Positions 9,149 through 17,435 of a stretch of 64,000 nt of DNA are shown in pieces. The position numbers and the translations under genes were made by a program. How positions within the stretch are numbered: position 1 is the first letter of the stretch; each line of letters opens with the position of its first letter. Source of the DNA: Sediminibacterium magnilacihabitans (GTDB taxonomy: Bacteria > Bacteroidota > Bacteroidia > Chitinophagales > Chitinophagaceae). The stretch spans positions 186,001-250,000 of the forward strand of contig PVEQ01000002.1 in the NCBI GenBank assembly GCA_002973575.1, written 5' to 3'. The notes under the pieces were generated by a model. The model saw only the letters and a program-made list of their open reading frames with translations, was not told the DNA's origin and ran no database searches.

Positions 9149-10432
9149 TTATGAGGATGATTTACTTTTTGCCATCTGTGCTTCCGATATGTGTCGGTAC
9201 GCATTCTCAACCATTACAATTCCGTCGTCCACCACCACGCCGATGGCCAAGGCAATACCTGTTAAAGACATGATGTTGGATGAAATACCAAAAGCCTGCA
9301 GAAGGATGAAACTTACCGCAACAGAAATAGGTAATTGTATAAGGATGATGACGGCACTTCGCCAGTGAAACAGAAATATGATAACTACAATGGATACCGT
9401 TATCATTTCCTCTATTAACGTACCTTTTACTGATTGAACCGCAGCTTCAATGAGACCGCTTCTGTCATACACCGGCTTAAATTTTACGCCTTCAGGCAAT
9501 CCCTTTTCCACCTCTTTCATTTTTGCCTTTACTGCATTGATAACCTTATCGGCATTCTCACCGTACCGCATTACTACAATGCCGCCTACCACTTCCCCTT
9601 CACCGTTATCATCAAAAATGCCCAACCTCAATTCTCCACCCATTTGGATGCTTCCTATATCTTTCACCCGCACCGGAATACCATTGTAGTTTGCAACGGC
9701 AATGCTCTCTAAATCCTGTTTATTTTTTATGTACCCCAAACCACGTATGATGTAAGCAGCATCACTCATTTCAAACTTTCTTCCGCCCACATCATTATTA
9801 TTGGCTTTTATCTTATTCATCACGTCCATCAAGGACACATTGTAGAATTGCAGCTTTACCGGATCAATCACCAATTGATATTGTTTCTCAAAACCGCCAA
9901 ACGATGCCACTTCTGCAACGCCGTCAACTGTTTGCAGGGCAAACTTTATATACCAGTCCTGCAAGGCTCTTTGTTCGCCCAAATCCATATGTCTTGCATC
10001 AAGCGTGTACCAAAATACATGACCTACCCCTGTGCCATCAGGTCCCAAAGTGGGTGTTACACCCTGTGGCAACAGGCGTTGCGCATAATTCAGGCGTTCC
10101 AGTACTCTTGTTCTTGCCCAATAGCTATCTACATCATCATCGAAAATGAGGTACACGAAGCTCATCCCGAACATAGAAGTACCTCTGATATTCTTAATTT
10201 TAGGAATGCCCTGCAGGTTAGACACTAATGGGTACGTTACCTGATCTTCCATGACCTGCGGACTACGACCCATCCATTCCGTAAACACAATAATTTGATT
10301 TTCGGATAAATCGGGAATGGCATCAATAGAGTTTTGCCGCATCGAATAAATGCCCCAGACAAAAAGCCCTGCGCTGATCATTAACACAACCAACCTGTTT
10401 CTTAAGGCAAATTCAACTAACTTCTGAACCAT
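9149..10432 (-). CDS. CusA/CzcA RND pump, N-terminal part
   Basis: The N-terminal 427 residues of the CusA/CzcA permease (start MVQKLVEFALRNRLVVLMIS). It contains TM1, the first porter half (DAIPDLSENQIIVFTEWMGR, then DDDVDSYWARTRVLERL) and TM2-TM4 with ALAIGVVVDDGIVMVENAYR, then ends in TAA at 9149-9151. Together with the downstream frame it gives about 1071 codons, normal for a CusA-type pump, so nothing but the stop is wrong. The proton-relay and substrate residues cannot be judged without an alignment. It is the first gene of the pump-TolC-adaptor-adaptor operon. Confidence 0.87.
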   Translation of the reverse strand: MVQKLVEFALRNRLVVLMISAGLFVWGIYSMRQNSIDAIPDLSENQIIVFTEWMGRSPQVMEDQVTYPLVSNLQGIPKIKNIRGTSMFGMSFVYLIFDDDVDSYWARTRVLERLNYAQRLLPQGVTPTLGPDGTGVGHVFWYTLDARHMDLGEQRALQDWYIKFALQTVDGVAEVASFGGFEKQYQLVIDPVKLQFYNVSLMDVMNKIKANNNDVGGRKFEMSDAAYIIRGLGYIKNKQDLESIAVANYNGIPVRVKDIGSIQMGGELRLGIFDDNGEGEVVGGIVVMRYGENADKVINAVKAKMKEVEKGLPEGVKFKPVYDRSGLIEAAVQSVKGTLIEEMITVSIVVIIFLFHWRSAVIILIQLPISVAVSFILLQAFGISSNIMSLTGIALAIGVVVDDGIVMVENAYRHISEAQMAKSKSSS

Positions 10433-10529
10433 AATAAGTTTGATTAAAGCTTATCTGTTAGTAAAAGGAATAGTAGCAACAGACTGTTTTTCTGAGTGCC
10501 CCGTTCGCTAACAGCCTGCTTCTAAAAGT

Positions 10530-10958
10530 TCAAGATTTAACCTTAACCAACGGTTTATTACAAATTGGGCATTTTCCCGGCTTGCTGCTGTATTCATCGG
10601 GATGCATGGTGCAGGTATATTCTTTAATTGCCTGCTTGCTGCCTCTTCTATCTACCACCAGTTGCGCCTTGCATTTAGGACAAACGCCTGCATGGTCGCT
10701 AACAACTTCCGTGTGCATAGGACAGGTGTAAGTTTTTGTTACTTCCCTTTTCATTTGTTCTTTTTTGGAAAGCGTCAAATCCATGTTACACTTCGGACAT
10801 TTGCCCGGTTTGTCACTTACCACATCCGGGTGCATTGGGCAAGTGTATTGAACAACTAAAGTAGTGGGATTGGGGTTAGGAACGTTTGCTTTGCTTTTTT
10901 GAGCGAAGGTTGACAACGTTGCAAAGAATGCTATCAACAACATGAAATACGTTTTCAT
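10530..10958 (-). CDS. Triple heavy-metal-binding domain exported protein
   Basis: A 142-residue protein with a signal peptide (cut near TFAQ) followed by three copies of the short heavy-metal-binding domain. Each copy has the form YTCxMHxxxxSxxxGxCPxC: YTCPMHPDVVSDKPGKCPKC, YTCPMHTEVVSDHAGVCPKC and YTCTMHPDEYSSKPGKCPIC. The same motif sits at the N-termini of the two adaptors nearby. It is probably a periplasmic copper sponge or chaperone that loads the efflux adaptors. It lies 97 bp upstream of the pump gene on the same strand. Confidence 0.87.
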   Translation of the reverse strand: MKTYFMLLIAFFATLSTFAQKSKANVPNPNPTTLVVQYTCPMHPDVVSDKPGKCPKCNMDLTLSKKEQMKREVTKTYTCPMHTEVVSDHAGVCPKCKAQLVVDRRGSKQAIKEYTCTMHPDEYSSKPGKCPICNKPLVKVKS

Positions 10959-11125
10959 ATAAATTTTTTATTCGGTTAGAAGAAATATTTTGTAGCTATA
11001 ACTACTTAGATTAATCTTGAAAAAGAGAATGTAGGCTAATGAGTAATAGGCTTCCAGGAGGAAGAGTGGGTATATAAAACACCTTTAGCCCAACAGATTG
11101 CCGGGCATACACTCAGAAAGGAAAA

Positions 11126-11515
11126 TCAAATTCTGAAAACGCAGTTGCGAATAAAAAGAGGAACGCCTTGTGTCCGTGGAGGAGCATTAGCGAGTGGATG
11201 TTCTTCTGTTATGGAAGAAACGTAAACAGAGTTTAAGTCGAAAAAGGTAGGGATTACAGCAACAGAGGTTAGATGCACCAATGACAAACTATTATCAACA
11301 GGCTTTTGATCATCTACCTTAAACTGTTTATGCTCGTCTTTACAACAACCTTTATGTGGCACTTTAGCCATACCACATTTCGGGCATTTTCCCTTCGTGT
11401 TTTTCGATAGCTTCCAGTCAATCAGCTTGCCCATGCAGTAATGCAAGTGCATTGTCGCACCTGATGATGCGGTAATGTACAAGAGGGATAATATGATAAC
11501 TAAAAACTTCTTCAC
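11126..11515 (-). CDS. HYC_CC_PP family small exported protein
   Basis: A 129-residue exported protein of the Bacteroidota HYC_CC_PP type: signal peptide, then MHLHYCMGK, a CPKCGMAKVPHKGCC cluster, a variable middle and a C-terminal PP motif before a short basic tail. The Cys/His/Met blocks are obvious candidate metal ligands. The family is regularly found near copper and mercury genes but has no assigned biochemical role. A close paralogue lies at 13131-13523. Its own transcription unit is likely, with gaps of more than 160 bp on both sides. Confidence 0.8.
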   Translation of the reverse strand: MKKFLVIILSLLYITASSGATMHLHYCMGKLIDWKLSKNTKGKCPKCGMAKVPHKGCCKDEHKQFKVDDQKPVDNSLSLVHLTSVAVIPTFFDLNSVYVSSITEEHPLANAPPRTQGVPLFIRNCVFRI

Positions 11516-11644
11516 GAAAAAGAATATCGAACGTAAAACTATAGAAGCTGTTTTGTTCTTTTTATGATTTCGGTCACTTTATATGATGAACCTCGTTATC
11601 TAATTTAAACATTATAAAAAACTTTTCAATTACCCAATCTATAC

Positions 11645-11676
11645 GGGCAAAAGCCTCCGGCGAACCGGAAGCTTTC
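11645..11676 (-). terminator. Rho-independent terminator after the DUF305 gene
   Basis: On the minus strand the sequence forms a stem GCTTCCGG / CCGGAGGC with a TTCG loop, followed by TTTTG. It lies about 35 bp past the stop of the DUF305 gene, as expected for its intrinsic terminator. Confidence 0.7.
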
Positions 11677-11708
11677 TCTAATAATCTGCTATTGATGATT
11701 TCAAAAAA

Positions 11709-12320
11709 TCAACGCTTATTTGCCTTTAACCAATCAGCTAATTCTTCAATCTCTTTCGTTTGCGGCATAACAATATTGTTAGACATCGTTTTCAACTGTG
11801 CATTGTTGCCATGATGCAAATAAGCAGAAGCATTATCAATCGCACTTTGATGATGTATAATCATCAAGGTGGCAAAATCGTTATCAATATCGCCTGTTAT
11901 CAATTGGATGTCAGCAGCCTTGCCTCCCTTCATCATATTGTCCATTTGTTCCATCGTAAAGGAAGGATCACTGTTATCTACAGTTAAAGATGCCAGGATG
12001 GTAGTGAGTTGCTGAATTTCCGGTTGCTGCTCGTTGATAATTTTTTGAGCCGTGCGTTTCAAGCTATCATTTTTACCTTCCTGTAACTCCAGGTTTGCCA
12101 TATCAATTGCTCCCTGGTGGTGCATCTTCATCATACGTGCAAAATCAATTTCAGGGTCGTTCGTTCTTTGCATCGTATCCATCTTACTCATCATTTGATG
12201 CATCAAAGTCATCATTTTATTATCATCATGCTTTTGCAGCGTTATTCCGTTATCATCCTTTGAGCAAGCCGATAACAATACAACCATAAATCCCACCAGA
12301 GTTAAAAACCTGTTCTTCAT
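11709..12320 (-). CDS. DUF305 domain lipoprotein
   Basis: A 203-residue lipoprotein (lipobox LLSAC) with the two DUF305 half-repeats: FARMMKMHHQGAIDMANLEL (about residues 64-83) and a second FATLMIIHHQSAIDNASAYL. The paired MxxHHQxAIDxA motifs are the conserved core and probably bind metal; the fold is ferritin-like in solved members. DUF305 proteins are frequent in copper-resistance loci. It stands as a single gene with its own terminator, next to the AraC-type regulator. Role inferred from family and context. Confidence 0.9.
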   Translation of the reverse strand: MKNRFLTLVGFMVVLLSACSKDDNGITLQKHDDNKMMTLMHQMMSKMDTMQRTNDPEIDFARMMKMHHQGAIDMANLELQEGKNDSLKRTAQKIINEQQPEIQQLTTILASLTVDNSDPSFTMEQMDNMMKGGKAADIQLITGDIDNDFATLMIIHHQSAIDNASAYLHHGNNAQLKTMSNNIVMPQTKEIEELADWLKANKR

Positions 12321-12429
12321 AAAAGTTTAATTGAAATGCAAAGTTACTTTTGCCAACTTTGGCAGTTGTTACATAATCTTGATTATGTTTTATATAATTT
12401 TTAGACAGCTCATCGAAGCTCTATAGTTA

Positions 12430-12990
12430 TCAAACTTCATCAAGCGGTTTTCGCCTGCTTTTGCCAATGTTTTTAAAATGACTCGGTGTTTGGTTGGTTA
12501 TCTTTTTGAATTGGGCAGACAGGTGTGCAATACTGCTGTAACCTAATTTGTCTGCAATTTCACTCAGGGTTAATTGCCCATAGACAAGCAACTCTTTTAC
12601 CCTCTCAATCTTTTGATTGATGATATACTTTTCAATAGTTATGCCTTCCACTTCTGAAAAGAGGTTGCTTAAATAGCAATAATCCCTTTTTAGTTGTTCG
12701 GAGAGTATTTGCGAAAAGTTGTATCTGCTTACTTTATCGCTATGGTGAACTTCAGTGATTATGATGTTCTTTATTTTTTCAGTAAGCTGTTTTTTACTGT
12801 CGTCAAGCAATTCAAAGCCAAGAGCGGCTATGTTATTTCTGAATTTTTCCAATTGGTTTTGCGTTGGCTCTTTCGCCAATTCCACTTCACCAAGTGAAAT
12901 GGCGGTAGCTTTTAATCGTACCTTTTTCAGTTCCTGGCTTATTACCAATATACAACGGTTACAAACCATATTCTTTATAGCTAACTTCAT
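12430..12990 (-). CDS. AraC-type regulator with N-terminal HMA-like segment
   Basis: A 186-residue regulator. The frame is open to 13062, but MKLAIKNMVCNRCILVISQE from the ATG at 12990 gives a meaningful N-terminus: a ferredoxin-like HMA-style segment with a CxxC pair (MVCNRC). The C-terminal half is an AraC DNA-binding domain (two HTHs; LTLSEIADKLGYSSIAHLSA then QFKKITNQTPSHF). Fusing a possible metal-sensing CxxC domain to AraC suggests a metal-responsive activator of the surrounding genes. No binding-site repeats were identified by eye. Confidence 0.8.
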   Translation of the reverse strand: MKLAIKNMVCNRCILVISQELKKVRLKATAISLGEVELAKEPTQNQLEKFRNNIAALGFELLDDSKKQLTEKIKNIIITEVHHSDKVSRYNFSQILSEQLKRDYCYLSNLFSEVEGITIEKYIINQKIERVKELLVYGQLTLSEIADKLGYSSIAHLSAQFKKITNQTPSHFKNIGKSRRKPLDEV

Positions 12991-13130
12991 AGAAGCATGT
13001 TGAATTATTTTGCGTTTACCAATGATGCTAACGGATGTAGCACAATAAAAAGCTGATAACAATTAGGGATATCAAGCCGTAAAGGCAGATAGAATGGACA
13101 GGAAGGTCCTGCGACAAGGAGAGGAGCTAA

Positions 13131-13523
13131 TCAAATACGGTACACGCAGTTGCTGATGTATATTGGTACTTTGCCTGTACCCGGTGGAGAGTTCGTTAAC
13201 GGGTAATTGATGATTGAATGGGAATATACTATCAGGGTATAGTTATTCCAATCATATTGTGGCAGGTCAATGGCTATTTTTAAAGGAGAAAAAGTAGCTG
13301 CCTGAAAGTTGTATTTGCTTTCAATTTTTATCGTTTGGTGTTTATCCTCGCAGCAGCCCTTCTTTTTAGCCATGCTGCAATTCTTACAGTCATCTTTCTT
13401 GTCGTGTTTATGCCATAAAGCCCAGGATACCATCTTGCCCATGCAATAGTGCATGTGAATGGTGGCTCCGGTGGAGGTCATAAAGTATAGAACTGCTAAT
13501 ATGGTTGCTATACACTTTTTCAC
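13131..13523 (-). CDS. HYC_CC_PP family small exported protein
   Basis: A paralogue (130 residues) of the protein at 11126-11515 with the same order: signal peptide, IHMHYCMGKMVSWAL, a Cys cluster CKNCSMAKKKGCC, a beta-rich middle, and NSPPGTG near the C-terminus. The terminal CVYRI tail resembles the CVFRI tail of the other copy, supporting recent duplication. It is likely a periplasmic metal-binding protein. No enzyme domain is visible. Confidence 0.8.
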   Translation of the reverse strand: MKKCIATILAVLYFMTSTGATIHMHYCMGKMVSWALWHKHDKKDDCKNCSMAKKKGCCEDKHQTIKIESKYNFQAATFSPLKIAIDLPQYDWNNYTLIVYSHSIINYPLTNSPPGTGKVPIYISNCVYRI

Positions 13524-13574
13524 ATCTGGCGTTCGTCTTTATGGGAGTGTCTTGTAAACAAAGTTAACTTTTTA

Positions 13575-13622
13575 AAAGCTCAAAAAAGATAAGCCGGATC
13601 AGTTGTTCTGACCCGGCTTACC
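13575..13622 (-). terminator. Rho-independent terminator after the HMA gene
   Basis: On the minus strand AAGCCGGGTCAGAAC pairs with the following CTGATCCGGCTT, leaving a small loop, and is followed by ATCTTTTTTG. It lies 10 bp after the HMA stop codon. It is a strong intrinsic terminator. Confidence 0.85.
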
Positions 13623-13630
13623 TCTAAAGT

Positions 13631-13843
13631 TTAGGCTACTTCCTCCGCTTTGAAACCTGCCTTCTCAACCGCTCTAACTACGTCATTCTTATTGACTTCT
13701 GTACCTGAAACGGTCAAAATTTTATTCGGATTTTGAGTATCTACCTTCCAGTTGTTTTCACCCACGGTTTCGTTTAGTGAAGAAGTAATCTTCGCAACAC
13801 ATCCGCTGCAATTGATGTTTGTTTTCAATTTCAGAGTTTCCAT
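13631..13843 (-). CDS. HMA-domain metallochaperone (CopZ-like)
   Basis: A 70-residue protein consisting of one heavy-metal-associated domain. The metal loop is NINCSGC (in place of the common GMTCxxC), and the C-terminal helix ends VRAVEKAGFKAEEV. It should be a cytoplasmic Cu(I)-type chaperone or trap of ferredoxin-like fold. It is a single-gene unit with a strong terminator and sits at the edge of the metal block, just before the sulfur genes. Confidence 0.88.
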   Translation of the reverse strand: METLKLKTNINCSGCVAKITSSLNETVGENNWKVDTQNPNKILTVSGTEVNKNDVVRAVEKAGFKAEEVA

Positions 13844-13936
13844 GTTATTCTATTTTTATTGATTAAAGAATTGATTTGAATTTTAAACGTAAGCTGTTGC
13901 TTACTACACTTACAGAGCTTAGAACCTCAGTTTTTA

Positions 13937-15301
13937 CTACACTGGAACAAAGGATTTTTGATGCAGCATATTTATGTCAAGCCCCGTTTCATTTAAGAAA
14001 AGAGCCATTGCCTCTACTGCTGTTATTTCGGTTTGCTGACGATTGAAACCAAATTTCTCCGGCACACCTTGTTCGGTTACAAAAGATGCTCTGTACCGTT
14101 TATCTTTTTGATAAGGACTGTTGCCAATGAACAATTCCTGAATTCCCATTTGTTGCATCGGATTGGCTGAAAATGTTCTCTCCAGGTTTTCTTCCAGCAT
14201 TTCCTTGATTTCTTCTCCGGTTAATTCCGTTGTTGAAATGAAAGGGTTGTGTGGAATGATATTGAACAGGTCATTTTTCGAAATATTTCCTTTAAGTATC
14301 GGTATCCCATATCTCCATCCATTGGAAAAGGCGAGCTCTGTTTGCGAAACACGCATCATTGCCGCAAGCAATAAATTATCCATTGATGAATGCAATGTGT
14401 TATAGCGATGCAAGGTAACCGGAGTGGTTCCAACTACATCTGTAAAAAGATCGGCGTGTGGAGCTAAGGCATCTTTGACCATCCTTTCTGTTTCTTCATC
14501 CTGCGGAAGCGTTTCATCAACCACTTTTAATTCGTAGCGATAGCTATTGATTGTATTGCTTTCTATTTCCACATCTAAATGCCCAATGAAAGAACCGTGA
14601 CAACCGCATTGAATGACAACTGTGTCATTAACTGTTATAGTCTCATAAAGCCGGTTGTGCGTGTGCGCACTTAAACAAATATCTACACCGTTTACTTTTG
14701 AAAGCAAATCACAATCTTGTGGGAAGCCATTGTGTGAGAGCAAGATAACCAGATTGGCACCCTCATTCCTCACCCGGTTAATCATTTCAGGCAATTCTTT
14801 TGAGCCATCGGTAATACGCAACCCTTTGCTGAAGTGTTTAGGCATGGTTTTGTCAATGATATTGGAGCAAATGCCGAGTACAGCAATTTTATAACCATTC
14901 ACCTCTTTGATAACGTAGGCAGGTAAAAAAAGACTGCCGGCCTCGTTGTACACATTCATTCCTAAAACAGGATAGTTGAGTTGGGAAGACAAATGTCTTA
15001 AATGTTGCGGACCATACGCAAAATCCCAATGTCCTACCATGGCATCAATGCCTATGTTGTTTAAAATAGGCACCACAACTTCGCCTTTCGATTGCACCAC
15101 AGGAAAAGTGCCGTGAAAGGTATCACCACCATCAAAGACTAAAACATTCTCCTGCTGTCTCCTGACATCGTTTATATAACCGGCTATTCTTGCATAACCA
15201 CCCGCTATTTTTATCACTTCTTCGGAACCGCTATAAAAAAGCTCTGGGTGCGGCTGTAAATAGCCATGGATATCATTGAAGAACAAGACAGATAGTTTCA
15301 T
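13937..15301 (-). CDS. SoxB/5'-nucleotidase family metallophosphoesterase-fold enzyme
   Basis: A 454-residue two-domain enzyme of the UshA/SoxB superfamily. Metal ligands are visible: FNDIHGY (D10, H12), FDGGDTFHG (D57), GHWDF (H91; classical nucleotidases have GNHEFD, while SoxB has GHWEF), LLSHNGFP and SAHTHNR. GHWDF, together with SHNG followed by the cysteine-poor AHTH block, is closer to SoxB than to nucleotidases. SoxB removes sulfate from thiosulfate-derived conjugates in the periplasm, but no signal peptide is seen here whether the start is 15301 or 15319. I start at 15301 because MKLSVLFFND begins the domain. It ends the sulfur block on this side. Thiosulfohydrolase versus nucleotidase activity is unresolved. 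Confidence 0.72.
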   Translation of the reverse strand: MKLSVLFFNDIHGYLQPHPELFYSGSEEVIKIAGGYARIAGYINDVRRQQENVLVFDGGDTFHGTFPVVQSKGEVVVPILNNIGIDAMVGHWDFAYGPQHLRHLSSQLNYPVLGMNVYNEAGSLFLPAYVIKEVNGYKIAVLGICSNIIDKTMPKHFSKGLRITDGSKELPEMINRVRNEGANLVILLSHNGFPQDCDLLSKVNGVDICLSAHTHNRLYETITVNDTVVIQCGCHGSFIGHLDVEIESNTINSYRYELKVVDETLPQDEETERMVKDALAPHADLFTDVVGTTPVTLHRYNTLHSSMDNLLLAAMMRVSQTELAFSNGWRYGIPILKGNISKNDLFNIIPHNPFISTTELTGEEIKEMLEENLERTFSANPMQQMGIQELFIGNSPYQKDKRYRASFVTEQGVPEKFGFNRQQTEITAVEAMALFLNETGLDINMLHQKSFVPV

Positions 15302-15305
15302 CTTT

Positions 15306-15644
15306 TCAGAATGGTACATTAATTCTTTGAAAAAAACATTTTTATACCGATTGCAATTAAAACGATAGCTAAAACTTTTTCAACTGCTTCTTTCTTTAAT
15401 AAATAATTTGACTAAGTGCTGCTGCTTTAACATCTACATTTCCCTGTTTGTAATAAACATAAGCAGCCATGAGACCAATAGGCGGTGCAAGGGCTGCAAT
15501 AGAAGTGCCTTGTGCAGTTCGGAAAGAAAAGGCAAATAGAAAAACCCAAGCGGGAACAATGATAACACCGCCACCAATGCCAACCATACCGCTTAACCAT
15601 CCTGCAAATAGGCCCAACAACAATAATCCGAAAACGTAATTCAT
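15306..15644 (-). pseudogene. TauE/SafE-type small permease, internal deletion and frameshift
   Basis: The N-terminal 70-80 residues (LAGWLSGMVGIGGGVIIVPA-like TM region, then VDVKAAAL) match a short TauE/SafE-type membrane protein, but the frame ends SQIIY-stop at 15396. In another frame the sequence just beyond reads SNYLLKKEAVEKVLAIVLIA and GIKMFF, then stops at 15306. That is the expected C-terminal helix of the same family. A conserved glycine-rich TM segment between the two parts is missing, so a deletion of some tens of bases plus a frame change has destroyed the gene. An intact TauE homologue lies at 33720-34517. Confidence 0.7.
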
Positions 15645-15774
15645 AAGCTGCTCTTTATTATATTGACAAATACAAGATCGTCGGTAGGTTTATCCTTATT
15701 TTATAGAGGTTTTAAACGTTTACAAAACTTGTTCCATATGAATTAGATAAATGATTTCCACATAGCGCCTGTGT

Positions 15775-16161
15775 TCAAATGCGATCAATCACATTTTGCA
15801 ATTTGCCGCTTACTTCTTCTGCAATGGAATGTAATGCTTCGTTTTCCACCCCACCAATTGAGTTAAGCGGATTGATGGCCGATACTTCCACTTCTCCGTT
15901 TTGTTTCTCCTGTATTAAAATGTTACAAGGCAGCATCACACCTATCTTGTCCTCCAGTTGAACAGCCTTATGCGCCAGTGCGGGATTGCAGGCGCCCAGG
16001 ATTTTGTAGTTGCGGAAGTCAACCCCTAATTTTTCTTTGAGCTTTTCTTTCAGGTCAATTTCTGTAATCACACCAAAACCTTCCTTCTTCAATTCGCCTG
16101 TTACGGCGTCAACAGCCGCAATGAAATTTTTGTTTACTTTTTTGCTGATTGTATAGTCCAT
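15775..16161 (-). CDS. DUF302 domain protein
   Basis: A 128-residue soluble protein that is almost entirely one DUF302 domain: VNKNFIAAVDAVTGELKKEG at the start, then KEKLGVDFRNYKILGACNPA with its conserved Cys, and LPCNILIQEK in the second half. DUF302 proteins recur in thiosulfate/persulfide and tellurite loci; their biochemistry is not settled. Two conserved cysteines (in GACNP and LPCN) could carry sulfur or metal. It is downstream of the DUF2243 gene on the same strand (24 bp). Confidence 0.88.
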   Translation of the reverse strand: MDYTISKKVNKNFIAAVDAVTGELKKEGFGVITEIDLKEKLKEKLGVDFRNYKILGACNPALAHKAVQLEDKIGVMLPCNILIQEKQNGEVEVSAINPLNSIGGVENEALHSIAEEVSGKLQNVIDRI

Positions 16162-16185
16162 AATGGTTTCTTTAAAAGTGATTTC

Positions 16186-16845
16186 TTAAGTTACTTTCTT
16201 TGTATTTACCAGACTGTAGCCTGCTATAATCAGCAGTACCGAAAAAACCAAAAAGCCCCAGTTCCATGCCGGTATGTTCAAGGCCACCTCTCTTACATTG
16301 TGTAGTTTTAAAAGGTGATGGTTAATAATGCCTTCAATAATGTTGAATAGGCCCCAGCCCAGGAGCATGCCGCCAACAAGCAAATTGCCGGAACGGGCAA
16401 TGTCCTTACGCCACAATAGCTTCCAAAGCAACACGACACCTACCAGCAATACAATCAGGCAAAACGCATGAAACACCCCATCCCAGAACATGTTTACACT
16501 TTTGTTTACATAATCTGTCGGCGGAATTTTTTTCGATAACATCTCATGCCATTGCAAAATTTGGTGCAGCACAATACCATCTACAAATCCGCCCAAACCA
16601 ATCCCCAGCACCATTGCCGCTGTAGTCAAGGGAACGGGTGTCAGTTCCTCGCTTTCGGGATAGGCGGCCAACCGTGTTTTATAGCGCTTTGCAGACAGTG
16701 CGGAAAGAAGCACTACTACAACGGCAAGCACAATGAAGGCTGAAAGCATGGTTAGCAGGTTAGGGAAAAAAGCGCTGTTCCAAATTGCTTCCCGGATATG
16801 CTTGTTGCAGGTGATGCATGCAAAGTGAATTGATAGCCACGTCAT
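16186..16845 (-). CDS. DUF2243 membrane protein
   Basis: A 219-residue integral membrane protein with about five TM segments. The DUF2243 signature is clear: GIGLGGFVDGIVLHQILQWH, then NMFWDGVFHAFC with conserved Asp and His. Function unknown; the paired His/Asp in membrane helices could bind haem or metal. The N-terminal 35 residues contain CITCNKH, which may be a short metal site or an over-long start. Together with DUF302 it lies downstream of the DsrE/persulfide dioxygenase pair on the same strand after a 122 bp gap, so it is either co-transcribed or a second unit. Confidence 0.88.
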   Translation of the reverse strand: MTWLSIHFACITCNKHIREAIWNSAFFPNLLTMLSAFIVLAVVVVLLSALSAKRYKTRLAAYPESEELTPVPLTTAAMVLGIGLGGFVDGIVLHQILQWHEMLSKKIPPTDYVNKSVNMFWDGVFHAFCLIVLLVGVVLLWKLLWRKDIARSGNLLVGGMLLGWGLFNIIEGIINHHLLKLHNVREVALNIPAWNWGFLVFSVLLIIAGYSLVNTKKVT

Positions 16846-16967
16846 ACGGGATTATTTAAAATTTATACTTAATCAAACATGAAATAATTGAAACAAACCA
16901 TGTTCCACTATTATCTCATGTACATTAGATTTTTGTTGTCTATAGATGGATATTTATTCCAGCACAA

Positions 16968-17426
16968 CTAAGGATGTACGACAGCCCAGCCTTCGTATTG
17001 TCTGATGATGATTTCTCCGTTGCCGCTTGGTACATAAGATACAAACGGCCATAACTCATCTTTGCTGATTTTTCTCTCCCGCAACGTGTTCTCACATTGT
17101 GCCAGCAGTACACCTTTACTCTTCAAACCCATGAGCAGTGTATCGTAGCGATTGCTTTTCCGGTAAATTTCTACACCATCGCCAAAGGCAATCAACTCTA
17201 CCTGTAACTTACCCTTTAGCCGTGGATCCTCTAAAGCATTATTGATGTTTCTAACCACAGCCCTTATTTTTTTGTCGTCCGATTGATTGAGAATGTACAA
17301 AGCCTTGTATGCATTCAATGTTGCCTCTGCTCCATGAAAGTCGTAATTGCTGACTTGTTGTGTGTGACCTGTTGCGTACAAAAGGGTCAATGCCAGCCAA
17401 AGGACCATCGTTTTTATTCTTCTCAT
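16968..17426 (-). CDS. DsrE/DsrF-like exported protein
   Basis: A 152-residue protein with an N-terminal signal (about 22 residues, ending GHTQ) and a DsrE/DsrF-like fold: KALYILNQSDDKKIRAVVRN, VELIAFGDGVEIY, and a C-terminal CENTLRERKISKDELWPFVS block holding the single conserved Cys. This family relays persulfide sulfur, and COG1416-type members are exported. The gene begins 9 bp after the stop of the persulfide dioxygenase-rhodanese fusion, so they form an operon and may share sulfane sulfur handling. Periplasmic sulfur carrier is the inferred role. Confidence 0.82.
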   Translation of the reverse strand: MRRIKTMVLWLALTLLYATGHTQQVSNYDFHGAEATLNAYKALYILNQSDDKKIRAVVRNINNALEDPRLKGKLQVELIAFGDGVEIYRKSNRYDTLLMGLKSKGVLLAQCENTLRERKISKDELWPFVSYVPSGNGEIIIRQYEGWAVVHP

Positions 17427-17435
17427 TATTTGTGT

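Noticed and set aside
9137..9151. Frameshift in the CusA gene
   Set aside because: The two halves are in the same reading frame; the lesion is one TAA codon, with four sense codons to the next start.
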